Source of the DNA: HK1 sp965220535
GTDB lineage: Bacteria > Pseudomonadota > Gammaproteobacteria > HK1
Direction: 5' to 3'
Length of the DNA stretch: 64,000 bases
Assembly: GCA_965220535.1 (NCBI GenBank)
Contig: OZ244833.1
Coordinates: 1,922,001 to 1,986,000 of the forward strand
The notes under the pieces were generated by a model that ran no database searches, was not told the DNA's origin, and was given only the letters and a program-made list of their open reading frames with translations. The translations under genes and the position numbers were made by a program. Positions 45,566 through 54,442 of the stretch are shown here, one piece after another (the first letter of the stretch is position 1; each line of letters opens with the position of its first letter).

Positions 45566-46507
45566 ATGAGCGAAACCGAAAACGACGAGCCTCGATCTTT
45601 TCGTTCGATCCCGCTGATCGACGCCCACCATCATTTTTGGGATCCGATCAACCAACGGATCCCGTGGCTGAGCGAGCCCTTGCCGATACCCTTTCGCTAC
45701 GGAGACTACCGGTCTTTGCGCCGCCCCTTCCTGCCGCCGGATCTGGCCCGCGCGGCGGCGGATTTCGATCTTCGAAAAAGCGTGCATGTCGAAACCGAAT
45801 GGGACCCCGAAGACCCCTTGGGAGAGACCGCATGGGTCAAATCCTTGGCCCAGGAATACGGCTTCCCCCATGCCATGGCCGGACAGGCATGGCTGGATCG
45901 AGAGGGGGTCGAGGAGGTGCTTGCCGGGCATGCCGAATCCGGCATCGTGCGCAGCGTGCGCGACAAACCGACGACCACCCATAGCCCTTGGATGCCGCCG
46001 CCGGGACCACGGGGACAAATGAGCGACGAGCGTTGGCGCGAGGGCTACGCGCTGCTCGAAAAATACGATCTCTCTTTCGAACTCCAAACCCTGTGGTGGC
46101 ATTTGCCGGAAGCGGCGCAACTGGCACGGGATTTTCCCGCCACCCGGATCATCCTCAACCACGCCGGAGTCCCCACCGGACGAGATCCGGCGAGCCTCGA
46201 TGCGTGGTCGGAAGCGATGCGCGTTTTGGCGGCCGAGCCCAATGCGGTCGTCAAGATATCCGGGCTCGGAATGAGCGAGGCGGCTTGGAGCGCGACGATC
46301 AACCGCCAAGTGGTGATCGATACCATCGCCGCTTTCGGGGTCGATCGCTGCATGTTCGCCAGCAACTTCCCGGTCGACGGTCTTGTCGGCGATTATCGAA
46401 CGATCATGGGCGGATTCATGGATCTGGTCAGCGATCGACCGGTCGCCGATCAACGAAAACTCTTCCATGACAACGCTGTGCGCTACTACCGTTTGAGCGA
46501 CGACTAG
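45566..46507 (+). CDS. Amidohydrolase family protein (PF04909-like TIM barrel)
   Basis: 313 residues from ATG 45566 (GAGGG upstream); an ATG at 45518 would add 16 residues. IDAHHHFWDP is the first metal-type motif, then VHVETEWDPEDPLGETAWV, RIILNHAGVP (barrel His), VVKISGLGM and a late RCMFASNFPVDGL with the active-site Asp. It belongs with L-fucono-1,5-lactonase/2-pyrone-4,6-dicarboxylate lactonase-like hydrolases. The nearby TRAP transporter suggests hydrolysis of an imported sugar acid lactone or aromatic-derived lactone, but this is inference. A strong stem-loop lies about 85 nt after the stop. Confidence 0.9.
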   Translation: MSETENDEPRSFRSIPLIDAHHHFWDPINQRIPWLSEPLPIPFRYGDYRSLRRPFLPPDLARAAADFDLRKSVHVETEWDPEDPLGETAWVKSLAQEYGFPHAMAGQAWLDREGVEEVLAGHAESGIVRSVRDKPTTTHSPWMPPPGPRGQMSDERWREGYALLEKYDLSFELQTLWWHLPEAAQLARDFPATRIILNHAGVPTGRDPASLDAWSEAMRVLAAEPNAVVKISGLGMSEAAWSATINRQVVIDTIAAFGVDRCMFASNFPVDGLVGDYRTIMGGFMDLVSDRPVADQRKLFHDNAVRYYRLSDD

Positions 46508-46591
46508 TTTGAGCGACGACCGGGACGGGACGCGGATCGATCCCTTCGAGGGTCGGCTCGACAAGTCCGGGGGATCTCGGTGCTTCGAAGC

Positions 46592-46634
46592 AAGAAGGGA
46601 TCGCCTCGCCCTCGGCAAAGCGATCCCTTCTTTA
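46592..46634. terminator. Bidirectional terminator between convergent genes
   Basis: A 13-bp perfect stem (AAGAAGGGATCGC at 46592-46604 with GCGATCCCTTCTT at 46620-46632) flanked by A and T residues on each side. Lies between the plus-strand amidohydrolase and the minus-strand binding-protein gene. Confidence 0.88.
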
Positions 46635-46685
46635 TATAGGCCTCATGTAGGCCGTATGTAGAGAGCGATAAAAGACGTTCTCGGA

Positions 46686-47906
46686 TCAATCCCCGTCGAA
46701 ATCGCAGCCCATCGGCGGATCTTGCACATCGGGGAAGGTATCTTTGATCACCGCCCCGACCGAATCGCCTTGCTTTTCGATGCGAGCGGCATAGACATTT
46801 TGAATCACGTTATGGGTTTTCGGATCGATGCGAAAAGGCCCGCGCGGACCGACGAACTCCACCTCGAGCAATGCCTGCATCAACGCCTCCGGATTGTCGG
46901 TCCGACCTTCGAGATCTTCGAGGGCGTTGACGATGAGACGAGCGCTGTCATAAGCCGCAACCCCGAATTCGGTCCCCGCCCGACCGTATCGTTCGCGAAA
47001 TCTTTTTTGGAAGGCTCGATTCTCCGGGGTATCGATCGACGGGAAATAGTTGAGCGCACCGTAGTTTCCCAAAGCATCGTCGCCTTGCTTGTCGATATAC
47101 AAAGCAGAGTGCAACCAGCCGGGACCGGCGAGCTGCACCTCCTCCTTCATGCCGAAAGCGGCCCATTCGTTGACGAATTTGATCGCCGGGCCCCCAGAGA
47201 AAAAGGCGTAGACCACATCCGGCGATGCCGCTTTGATCTCCGTCAAATAGGGACCGAAATCCCTGATCTCCCCGAAGGGCGGATAACTCTCGCCGATGAC
47301 CTTGCCGCCGGCAGCGACAAAACCCTTCTCGAAGGCATCCATCATCTGATGACCGGCGACGTAGTCGAAAGCGACGAGGAAGGCTTTTTCATAACCCCGC
47401 TTTGCCAGCCACGGCCCCATATCCCGGTTGATTTGAGAGTTGGAAAAAGAGGTTCGTACGATCCAACGGCTGCACTCCTCGCCGGTGATATCATCATTGC
47501 CCGCGTTGGTAACGATCAACGGAGTCTTGGAACCATGGGCGTAGTTGCGCACCGCCCCCACCACCCCCGAAGAGATGATCCCGACCACGATATCGACCTT
47601 GTCGCGCAAGATCAGTTTTTTGATCTGCGCCAGCCCCGCCGAGGGCTTCGATTCGGTATCGGCCTCGATCAACTCGATCTTGCGCCCGGCGACTTCGAGC
47701 CCGAAATCCTCGAAGCCCATCTTCAACGCTTCTTTTTGGTCCTTGCCGAGACCGGCGAAAACCCCGGTATCGGGCAGCAGCACCCCGATCTTGATCGGCG
47801 TTTGGGCGAAAGCGGCACCGCCCACGGCGAAGGTCAACACCGCCGCGCCGAGGATCGAAATCCCCGTCGCCGCAATCTTTTTTGCAAATCCCTTGTGCTC
47901 GCGCAT
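46686..47906 (-). CDS. Branched-chain-amino-acid-type ABC substrate-binding protein (LivJ-like), paralogue 1
   Basis: 406 residues. A signal peptide (...AAVLTFAVGGAAFA|QTPIKIGVLLPDTG) is followed by a type I periplasmic binding fold: KLILRDKVDIVVGIISSGVVGAVRNYA, TPLIVTNAGND, AKRGYEKAFLVAFDYVAGHQMMDAFEKGF and VVYAFFSGGPAIKFV. AAGGAGA lies 6-8 nt before the ATG. It is very similar throughout to the next upstream gene (48253-49467). No LivHMGF genes are present, so it must work with a permease elsewhere or act as a receptor. The end MGCDFDGD matches paralogue 2 (MGCDLG). Confidence 0.92.
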   Translation of the reverse strand: MREHKGFAKKIAATGISILGAAVLTFAVGGAAFAQTPIKIGVLLPDTGVFAGLGKDQKEALKMGFEDFGLEVAGRKIELIEADTESKPSAGLAQIKKLILRDKVDIVVGIISSGVVGAVRNYAHGSKTPLIVTNAGNDDITGEECSRWIVRTSFSNSQINRDMGPWLAKRGYEKAFLVAFDYVAGHQMMDAFEKGFVAAGGKVIGESYPPFGEIRDFGPYLTEIKAASPDVVYAFFSGGPAIKFVNEWAAFGMKEEVQLAGPGWLHSALYIDKQGDDALGNYGALNYFPSIDTPENRAFQKRFRERYGRAGTEFGVAAYDSARLIVNALEDLEGRTDNPEALMQALLEVEFVGPRGPFRIDPKTHNVIQNVYAARIEKQGDSVGAVIKDTFPDVQDPPMGCDFDGD

Positions 47907-48252
47907 CGAAATCTCCTTGGCCTTCTCTTCATAAAAAGCGAATGGGCTTGTTTTTCAATCACCTGAAATCGCTTGGCATCGCATCGCTTTTCCGCCATCC
48001 GTCGATACGATGCGAGCGCTTCGCAATACCCCCAATCGATCCGCCTGTCGTTTCGCCGCCACGATACCGCCACGTGATGGCATCGTCGCCGGCGTACCCG
48101 ACATCGTCGTCGGCGATTATAGCGACAGGGCCCGATCGAAAAGTCTTGCTGCCGAAAAACCGGCACCGCAAAATCGGCACCGCAAAAAAGGAGGATCGCT
48201 CGGGCGAGCGACCCTCCCTCCGATGCCGATAGAAACAAAATGCCTCTTACGG
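47907..48252. other. Spacer between the two LivJ-like paralogues
   Basis: 346 bp with no gene. It contains the terminator of paralogue 2 and should hold the promoter of paralogue 1. CCGCAAAATCGGCA-type short repeats are near 48155-48185. Confidence 0.6.
48184..48217 (-). terminator. Rho-independent terminator of LivJ-like paralogue 2
   Basis: On the minus strand: stem GGAGGGTCGCTC with GAGCGATCCTCC (48206-48217 with 48190-48201, one mismatch) followed by six T (48184-48189), 36 nt after the stop codon. Confidence 0.88.
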
Positions 48253-49467
48253 TTATCCGAGATCGCAGCCCATCGGCGCATCCTGCAGATTCTCGAAGGT
48301 ATGCTTGATCGCCAACTCGTAGCGTCCTTCTTGTTTTTCGTTGCGACCGACATAGATATTCGAAATCACGTTATGGGTCTTCGGATCGATCCGAAAAGGA
48401 CCGCGGGTACCGGTGAACTCCACGCCGAGCAGGGCCTGCATCAACTCCTTTCGATCATCGGTTCTACCCTCGACCTTTTTCAGGCCCTCGACGATGACCC
48501 GAGCGGCGTCATAAGCGATCGCCCCGAATTCGGTGCCGTCCCGGCCGTATCTTGCGCGAAACTTTTCCCTGAAGGTCCGGTTGGCCGGGGTATCGATCTT
48601 CGCATGATAGAAGAGCGGGCTATAGGCTCCCGAAGTGCTCTCCCCCTCTTCGCCAAGATAAAGGGCGGAGGGATTCAAGGCGGGGCCAGCGAGCTGTATC
48701 TTGTCTTGAAGACCGAAAGCGTTCCACTCGGTGACGAACTTGATGGCGGGACCGCCGGAGAAAAATGCATAGACCAGATCCGGCGCGGCCGCTTCGATCT
48801 CGGCCAAATAGGGGCCGAAATCCCTGATCTCCCGGTAGGGCGGATAGCTCTCGCCGACGACACTGCCGCCGGCAGCGGTGAAGCCCTTCGAAAAGGCATC
48901 CATCATCTGATGACCGGCAACATAATCGAAGGCGATGAGGAAGGCCTTTTTATGACCTTGCTCGGCAAGCCACGGCCCCATACCGCGATTCAACAAAGAG
49001 TTGGAAAAAGAAGCCCGCATGATCCAAGGACTGCAATTGTCGCCGGTGATTCGATCGTTGCCGGCCAAGGTGATGATCAAGGGAGTTTTCGCCTCATGGA
49101 CGTAGTTGCGCACCGCTCCCGCCACTCCCGAGGAGTTGATCCCGGTCACGATATCGACCTTGTCGCGCAAGATCAGTTTTTTGAGCGCCGCCAACCCCGC
49201 CGAGGGCTTCGTCTCGGTATCGGCTTCGACGAGTTCGATCTTGCGTCCGGCGACCTCGCGCCCGAAATCATCGAATGCCATCCTCAGCGCGGCTTTCTGG
49301 TCCTTGCCGATCCCGGCGGAAACACCGGTATCGGGCAGCAAAACCCCGATCTTGATCGGCGTTTGAGCAACCGCAACACCGCCAACGAGGGCGAGCGCGA
49401 GGATCACACCGACCTTTTCGGTCGCCGAGAAAAACCTTCTCGCTGCAAACAGACTTCGGTCGTTCAT
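48253..49467 (-). CDS. Branched-chain-amino-acid-type ABC substrate-binding protein (LivJ-like), paralogue 2
   Basis: 404 residues. A signal peptide (VGVILALALVGGVAVA|QTPIKIGVLLPDTG) is followed by the same type I fold as the downstream paralogue, with many identical stretches (KLILRDKVDIV, GPRGPFRIDPKTHNVI versus GTRGPFRIDPKTHNVI). AGGAGA lies 6-7 nt before ATG 49467. It has its own terminator, so the two paralogues are separate transcripts and may respond to different signals. Ligand unknown; the orphan state and duplication suggest two related substrates feeding one distant permease. Confidence 0.92.
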   Translation of the reverse strand: MNDRSLFAARRFFSATEKVGVILALALVGGVAVAQTPIKIGVLLPDTGVSAGIGKDQKAALRMAFDDFGREVAGRKIELVEADTETKPSAGLAALKKLILRDKVDIVTGINSSGVAGAVRNYVHEAKTPLIITLAGNDRITGDNCSPWIMRASFSNSLLNRGMGPWLAEQGHKKAFLIAFDYVAGHQMMDAFSKGFTAAGGSVVGESYPPYREIRDFGPYLAEIEAAAPDLVYAFFSGGPAIKFVTEWNAFGLQDKIQLAGPALNPSALYLGEEGESTSGAYSPLFYHAKIDTPANRTFREKFRARYGRDGTEFGAIAYDAARVIVEGLKKVEGRTDDRKELMQALLGVEFTGTRGPFRIDPKTHNVISNIYVGRNEKQEGRYELAIKHTFENLQDAPMGCDLG

Positions 49468-49934
49468 CGAATTCTCCTAAGGCAATCGAAAAAACCCATG
49501 GGATCCGGGCTTGAAAGACGAGCCGACGAAGCGATGGATCGCCGAGAAATACACCCATCCATCTATACACTAAACCTTGCCGGACTGTTTTTGCAGCCAT
49601 CACAAAAACGAATATGCCTTAGGAGAGAAATCGAAGGGGAAAAAGCGTTGCCCTCCTTCTTTCTCTCCCTCCTTCCTTCCCTCGTTTCGAGGCTCGGCTC
49701 GACGGCTAGCGGTATCGATAAAAAGCCGCCCGACACCATCACGGCGGCGGGCGGCGAGGATCGATCGGAGGGTCGATCGAAAAGCGATCGGGATCGCCGA
49801 GGAGGGCCTTCGAGCGATCGATCCGACTTCGGGGGATCGATCAAGATCCGGCTCATCGATCGTCTCGATCGTCGACGGCGGGCTCGAAAAGAAGGCCTAC
49901 TCGAAAAGAAGACCCGGTGCCCGGGATGCCCGGC
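49468..49934. other. Gene-free region between paralogue 2 and the aldo/keto reductase
   Basis: 467 bp with Ser/Arg-rich unsupported frames only. A TCCTTCTTTCTCTCCCTCC pyrimidine tract lies at about 49650-49680. The promoter of the minus-strand gene at 48253-49467 should lie here. Confidence 0.5.
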
Positions 49935-50909
49935 TCAAAAAGGACGCGTATCGGTGCGCAAATCCAGCCAATCGCGTTCGTCGGCGCTCAATTGCAGATC
50001 GCCGGCGCGAGCGCAGTTTTGTACCTCTTGCACCGTTTGCGCTCCGCAAAGAGCCACCACCGGGAAGGGCTGACCGGTCACCCAGCCCAGCGCCGCTTCG
50101 AAGATGGTGATCTGCCGGGCTTGCGCGAATTCCGACAGCCGCTGCTTGCGCCGGAAATTCTCCGGCGAATGAAAAACCCGCACCATATCCGCATCGCTCG
50201 TATCCCCTTCCTTGCCGTGCGCGAGGAATCCGCGACCGAGCGACGACCACGCGACCAGCGGCATCCCGATACCCTCGAACCATCGACGATCCTCGTCGGT
50301 GGTGATCACGGTATCGGGCCAATAAGGCTCCTTGGCTTTGGCGAGCGAGAAATGAGGGCTCGATGCCAGCGGGCGCGCCCGGCCTTCTCGATCGGCATGG
50401 TCGAGCGCTTCTTGCAGACGCGCCGTGGTCCAGTTGGAGGCGCCCCACGCCCGGATGCGTCCGGCGCGCACCTCCTCGTCGAGCGCATCGACCAAGGGGC
50501 CGACGGCCAGCGAAGGGTCGTCGCGATGAAACATCCACAGATCGACGCTCTCGCTTTTGAGGCGCGCCAGCGAGCCCTCGATCGCGCGATGGATCTGATC
50601 CGGACCGATCGAGGCTCCGCCGGGATGGATCGGAGCGCAATAGCCCGGGATCAGACCCTTGGTCGCGAGGATGATTCGATCGCGCCTTGTCGGATCGGCC
50701 GCCAGCCAATCCCCGATCACCATCTCCGAATAACCGTGCTCCTCCACCGCCCCGTAGACCTCGGCGGTATCGACGTAGGTACCGCCGGCTTCGACGAAGG
50801 CGTCGAGCAGACCATGATCCCGATCTCGGGTATCGGGATGGAAAATCATCGTACCCAAACCGATGACCGAAGAGGGCACGGCAAGCGGTTTCATGTCGAA
50901 TGTCCGCAT
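49935..50909 (-). CDS. Aldo/keto reductase
   Basis: 324 residues. Single-domain NAD(P)H-dependent carbonyl reductase. SSVIGLGTMIFHP, the catalytic Asp-Tyr in YVDTAEVYGAVEEHGYSEMVIGDWL, catalytic Lys in RIILATKGLIP, and His in VDLWMFHRDDPS form the tetrad; AWGASNWTTARLQEAL and VVALCGAQTVQEVQ are later signatures. AGGAAT precedes ATG 50909. It is the last gene downstream of the sugar ABC transporter on the same strand, 140 bp beyond the permease, so it may reduce or oxidise the imported sugar. A 14-bp three-copy repeat lies in that spacer (about 50922-50965). Confidence 0.92.
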   Translation of the reverse strand: MRTFDMKPLAVPSSVIGLGTMIFHPDTRDRDHGLLDAFVEAGGTYVDTAEVYGAVEEHGYSEMVIGDWLAADPTRRDRIILATKGLIPGYCAPIHPGGASIGPDQIHRAIEGSLARLKSESVDLWMFHRDDPSLAVGPLVDALDEEVRAGRIRAWGASNWTTARLQEALDHADREGRARPLASSPHFSLAKAKEPYWPDTVITTDEDRRWFEGIGMPLVAWSSLGRGFLAHGKEGDTSDADMVRVFHSPENFRRKQRLSEFAQARQITIFEAALGWVTGQPFPVVALCGAQTVQEVQNCARAGDLQLSADERDWLDLRTDTRPF

Positions 50910-50921
50910 CGTTCGATTCCT

Positions 50922-50965
50922 CCCTTGTGGGGACTCCTTGTAGGGGACTCTTTGTCGGGGACTTG
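50922..50965. repeat. 14-bp tandem array (3 copies)
   Basis: Three copies of CTTGT(G/A/C)GGGGACTC immediately upstream of the aldo/keto reductase start. Confidence 0.75.
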
Positions 50966-51049
50966 CTGAAAGACCGGGCTAGAGCACGGGACGAGCGAAT
51001 CGCGGGCCGAGTCGCGGGCCGCCGGGATCGATCGCCGAAAACGAGCGCT

Positions 51050-52234
51050 TCAGCGGAATACGCCTCGGTTGGCTCGAGTCAGGGCGTCGAAGGCGACCGC
51101 CAACAAGAGGATCGCGCCCGACACCATCAGTTTGTCCGCCGCGCTCGCCCCGGAAAGATCCAAACCGTTGCCGAGGCTGCCGATGACGAGAGCCCCGAGC
51201 ACCGCGTTCCAAACGCTGCCGCGACCGCCGAAAAGACTGGTGCCGCCGATGACCGCGGCCCCGATGGCCTCCAACAACAAAGGGCCGCCGGCAAAGGCAT
51301 TGAACGAGACCGAGGCGTAGCGGGAAGCGCCGATGATACCCCCGAAGGCCGCCATCAAACCGACGATGGCGAAGGCGGCGATACGCGTTCGGCGCACCGC
51401 GATCCCGACCCGTCGCGCCGATTCCGGATTGCCGCCGAGAGCGAAAAGATGGCGGCCGAAGGGGGTGCCGGTGGTCACCCACCACAGTATCGCCAGCACC
51501 GCTCCGAGCACCACGACCAGCACCGGGACACCCCGGTAGGCATTGAGCGCCGCCACCGCCGCGATCACCGGCAAGGAAAAAATCGCGATGCGAGCCGCCA
51601 AGGGGGCGGTTTCCATGCGCTCGAGCCCCTTTTCCCTTCGCCGGCGATTGAGATGGATCAAAGCCCCGGCGACGGCGAGGAGGATCGCACCGGCAAGCAG
51701 CCACCCGAGCCACGCGGGCAAGCCGACGGTGGTCAGGCCGCGGATCAGCGGATCGCGCATATTGAGGGCACCGTGGATGCCCAATATCTTGAGCATCAGC
51801 CCTTGGAAGCCGAGCAAACCGGCGAGAGTGACGACAAAAGAGGGGATGCCGATCCAAGCGATGACCCAACCCTGGGCGAAACCGAGAGAGGCACCGGCTG
51901 CGAGCGCCACGATCACCGCGATCCAGCTCGGCACCCCGAGATTGGTGATCAGCGTTGCCATCAAAGCGGCCCCGACTCCGGCCACCGCGGCGATCGAAAG
52001 GTCGATATCGCCGATCAACAGCACCACCGTGACCCCCGCCGCGAGGGTCGCGACCACGGCGCTTTGCATCAGCAGAAAATGGAAATTGCGCGCGGTCAGA
52101 AAAGCGGGCTCGGTGATCCCGAAAAAGATCCAAATCACCATCAACGATGCCATGACCGGCAGGAATTGCCCGAGATTATCCTCTCGGATCCTCTGCAGCC
52201 GGGCCGTGAAAGCGACAGGAGCGCTAGGCGGCAT
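51050..52234 (-). CDS. Sugar ABC transporter permease (XylH/RbsC family)
   Basis: 394 residues from ATG 52234 (ATG 52255 is seven codons earlier). About ten hydrophobic helices. VVATLAAGVTVVLLIGDIDLSIAAVAGVGAAL, GWVIAWIGIPSFVVTLAGLLGFQGL and LGGNPESARRVGIAVRRTRIAAFAIVGLMAAFGGII are typical of the CUT2 carbohydrate permeases, and the middle arm of about 80 residues is XylH-like. It overlaps the end of the ATPase gene by about 11 bp, so translation is coupled. It works with the ATPase at 52224-53063 and the binding protein at 53060-54127. Confidence 0.93.
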   Translation of the reverse strand: MPPSAPVAFTARLQRIREDNLGQFLPVMASLMVIWIFFGITEPAFLTARNFHFLLMQSAVVATLAAGVTVVLLIGDIDLSIAAVAGVGAALMATLITNLGVPSWIAVIVALAAGASLGFAQGWVIAWIGIPSFVVTLAGLLGFQGLMLKILGIHGALNMRDPLIRGLTTVGLPAWLGWLLAGAILLAVAGALIHLNRRRREKGLERMETAPLAARIAIFSLPVIAAVAALNAYRGVPVLVVVLGAVLAILWWVTTGTPFGRHLFALGGNPESARRVGIAVRRTRIAAFAIVGLMAAFGGIIGASRYASVSFNAFAGGPLLLEAIGAAVIGGTSLFGGRGSVWNAVLGALVIGSLGNGLDLSGASAADKLMVSGAILLLAVAFDALTRANRGVFR

Positions 52235-53063
52235 TCGCGTTCGCCTCCTCGTCATCGTCCCCGCCGCGGGTGATCGCGATCACGATCTCATCCGGATTCG
52301 TCGATTCGACCTCCCGCAAAGCGACTCGCACTCCATGGCGAAGCACCGTGATGCGGTCGCAAACCTCGAAGATATCGCGCAAGTTATGGGAGATATAGAT
52401 CACCGCATGGCCGTTTTCGCGCAGTTGTCGCACCACGTCGAGAACCTGCGCGGTTTGAGCCACCCCCAAAGCGGCGGTGGGCTCGTCGAGCAACACCACC
52501 GAGGACTGCGCGCGCACCGCCCGGGCGATGGCCACCGCTTGGCGCTGCCCCCCCGAAAGGGAGCCGACCCGGGTGCGCACCGAGCTCAGAGTGCGAACGT
52601 TGAGTTTGGAGACCGCCTGCCGACACTGCGCTTCCATCTCCAACGTGCGCAAAGGACGAAGGACCGACGGCAGCAAACGAGCCAGCCCTCCGAGGGTTTG
52701 TTCATGTCCGAGAAAAAGGTTGGCGATCACGTCCAGGTTCTCGCATAGCGCCAGATCCTGGAAAACGGTTTGGATGCCGAGCGCGGTGGCCGCATGGGGT
52801 GTGGGCACCCGGATCTCGCGGCCGTCGAGATAGAGATGACCGCCGTCCGCGGGATCGACCCCGGCGATGATTTTCATCAGCGTCGATTTGCCGGCCCCGT
52901 TATCCCCCACCAGCCCCATGACTTCCCCGCGCCTGACTTCCAGATCCGCCCCGCGCAGCGCTTGCACCGCCCCGAAATGCTTGACGATCCCCTTCGCCTG
53001 CAAATGAGGCGCCGCCCCGGAGCCTGCGTCCCGGGGCGGCGTCTTCTCCTCTTTCGAACTCAC
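52224..53063 (-). CDS. Sugar ABC transporter ATP-binding protein, single-domain (FrcA-like)
   Basis: 279 residues with one nucleotide-binding domain, unlike the two-domain RbsA/XylG. Walker A GLVGDNGAGKSTLMKII, signature GSLSGGQRQAVAIARAV, Walker B SVVLLDEPTAAL and switch His in VIYISHNL are intact. The ATG overlaps the stop of the binding-protein gene by 4 bp (ATGA), which shows translational coupling. The C-terminal DDDEEANANAA tail is acidic. Confidence 0.93.
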   Translation of the reverse strand: MSSKEEKTPPRDAGSGAAPHLQAKGIVKHFGAVQALRGADLEVRRGEVMGLVGDNGAGKSTLMKIIAGVDPADGGHLYLDGREIRVPTPHAATALGIQTVFQDLALCENLDVIANLFLGHEQTLGGLARLLPSVLRPLRTLEMEAQCRQAVSKLNVRTLSSVRTRVGSLSGGQRQAVAIARAVRAQSSVVLLDEPTAALGVAQTAQVLDVVRQLRENGHAVIYISHNLRDIFEVCDRITVLRHGVRVALREVESTNPDEIVIAITRGGDDDEEANANAA

Positions 53064-54127
53064 GATTTGCAGAAGTTCGTCTTCGCGGCTTCACCCTTGC
53101 AGACATCGGCTTTGGAGATGGACGAGTCGTTATCGATCACATAACGCACTCCCTCCTCGCCGACCGCGTTGTAAAAGCCGACGGGAACCATCGGAACTTC
53201 CTTGCCCGCGGAGTTTTTCGGCGACGTTCCGACCACGATGCCATCGAGCGAATCGCCGTTGATCAGCGCGACCACCGCTTTGGCCGTGGCTTCCATCATC
53301 AGATTGAAATCACGCCATACGCTTTGGGTTTGCTGGCCGAGCAGCATCAACTGGAGAGCGGCGACGGTGCAATCGAGACCGCTGACCGGCACTTTGCCCG
53401 CCAATCCCTGTTCGGCGAGGGAGGCGATGGCGGCGCCCGCATTGCCGTCATTGGAGGAAACGACCCCCTGCACGTTGTTGTTGAGCTTGGTCAGCGCCTG
53501 ATCCATCGAACGCCGGGCGATGGCCGGATCCCAGCCTTGAGTCCAATTCTCGTAGCCGAGGATCCGCTCCCCGGAATCGAAAAGGGCTTGGAGAACGTCC
53601 ATCTGACCGTGGTAGATCGTCGGCGCGTTCGGATCGGTGGGGGAGCCTTTGAGCATCACCAGGGTATCGCCGGTCTTGGTATTGGCAACGATATGCGCCG
53701 CTTGGGCTCGTCCCGATGCCCGCAAATCCGCCTGCACCCAAAAACTGGTGTTGGTGGATTGGATCATGCGGTCATAAGCGATCGTCGGCACGTTTTCCTC
53801 GGCGGCCATATCGGCGATGACCGCGGCTGCCTCGCCGTCGATGGGAATCACCACCAACACCTTGGCGCCCCTCGACAACGCCTGCTCCGCTTGGCGCTGT
53901 TGGGTGGCGGTGTCGTTGTTGGCGTTGAGCACCTCCACCTCGACATTCGGAGCCATCATCTTCATGTGCTTGACGAAAAACGCGGCGTCCTGGCTTTCCC
54001 AGCGCGGGTTGACGTTTTCCGGCAGCAACAGCGGCACATAAGCGCTTTGGGCGAAAACGGCATTCGCCCCCCCGATCGTCATGACGGCGACGATCATCGA
54101 CATCAGCAAACGGCTGGTCTTCCTCAT
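53060..54127 (-). CDS. Sugar ABC transporter substrate-binding protein (XylF-like)
   Basis: 355 residues. A signal peptide (SMIVAVMTIGGANAVFA|QSAY) is followed by a type I sugar-binding fold: LLLPENVNPRWESQDAAFFVKHMK, AEQALSRGAKVLVVIPIDGEAAAVIADMA, IAYDRMIQ, VVSSNDGNAGAAIASLAEQGLAGKVPVSGLDC. The arrangement is that of D-xylose-binding XylF; the exact sugar is uncertain. AGGAGG precedes ATG 54127. First gene of the minus-strand operon binding protein-ATPase-permease-(aldo/keto reductase). Confidence 0.93.
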   Translation of the reverse strand: MRKTSRLLMSMIVAVMTIGGANAVFAQSAYVPLLLPENVNPRWESQDAAFFVKHMKMMAPNVEVEVLNANNDTATQQRQAEQALSRGAKVLVVIPIDGEAAAVIADMAAEENVPTIAYDRMIQSTNTSFWVQADLRASGRAQAAHIVANTKTGDTLVMLKGSPTDPNAPTIYHGQMDVLQALFDSGERILGYENWTQGWDPAIARRSMDQALTKLNNNVQGVVSSNDGNAGAAIASLAEQGLAGKVPVSGLDCTVAALQLMLLGQQTQSVWRDFNLMMEATAKAVVALINGDSLDGIVVGTSPKNSAGKEVPMVPVGFYNAVGEEGVRYVIDNDSSISKADVCKGEAAKTNFCKS

Positions 54128-54442
54128 TTTCTTCCGCCTCCTATCAGTGGCAAGTCGATTTCGTCCGGATGGATATCTCGAATCCCCGGATCGATCGGAT
54201 TTTCATATTTTTTTGGACATTCGATGGAGTCGATCTCCAAGGTCGGCTCGGACGATCGCGCGGGTTATACATACGATCGACCATCGAAAAAAGAAGGATC
54301 GCGATCATCCACGGTGCCGACCGATGCATTATGCTATCAGATTCCACGGTGCCATCCCCGACCCCCCCCACGCTCGGGAAGAGGGGTGTTTCGGATCCGC
54401 CGAACCCCACCGACGACAAGCGAACGACAAAGAGAGAACCCG
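54128..54442. other. Divergent promoter region, sugar ABC operon and trpB2
   Basis: 315 bp. It is AT-richer near 54180-54330 and contains the start regions of two divergent genes. No operator or gene was identified. Confidence 0.5.
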
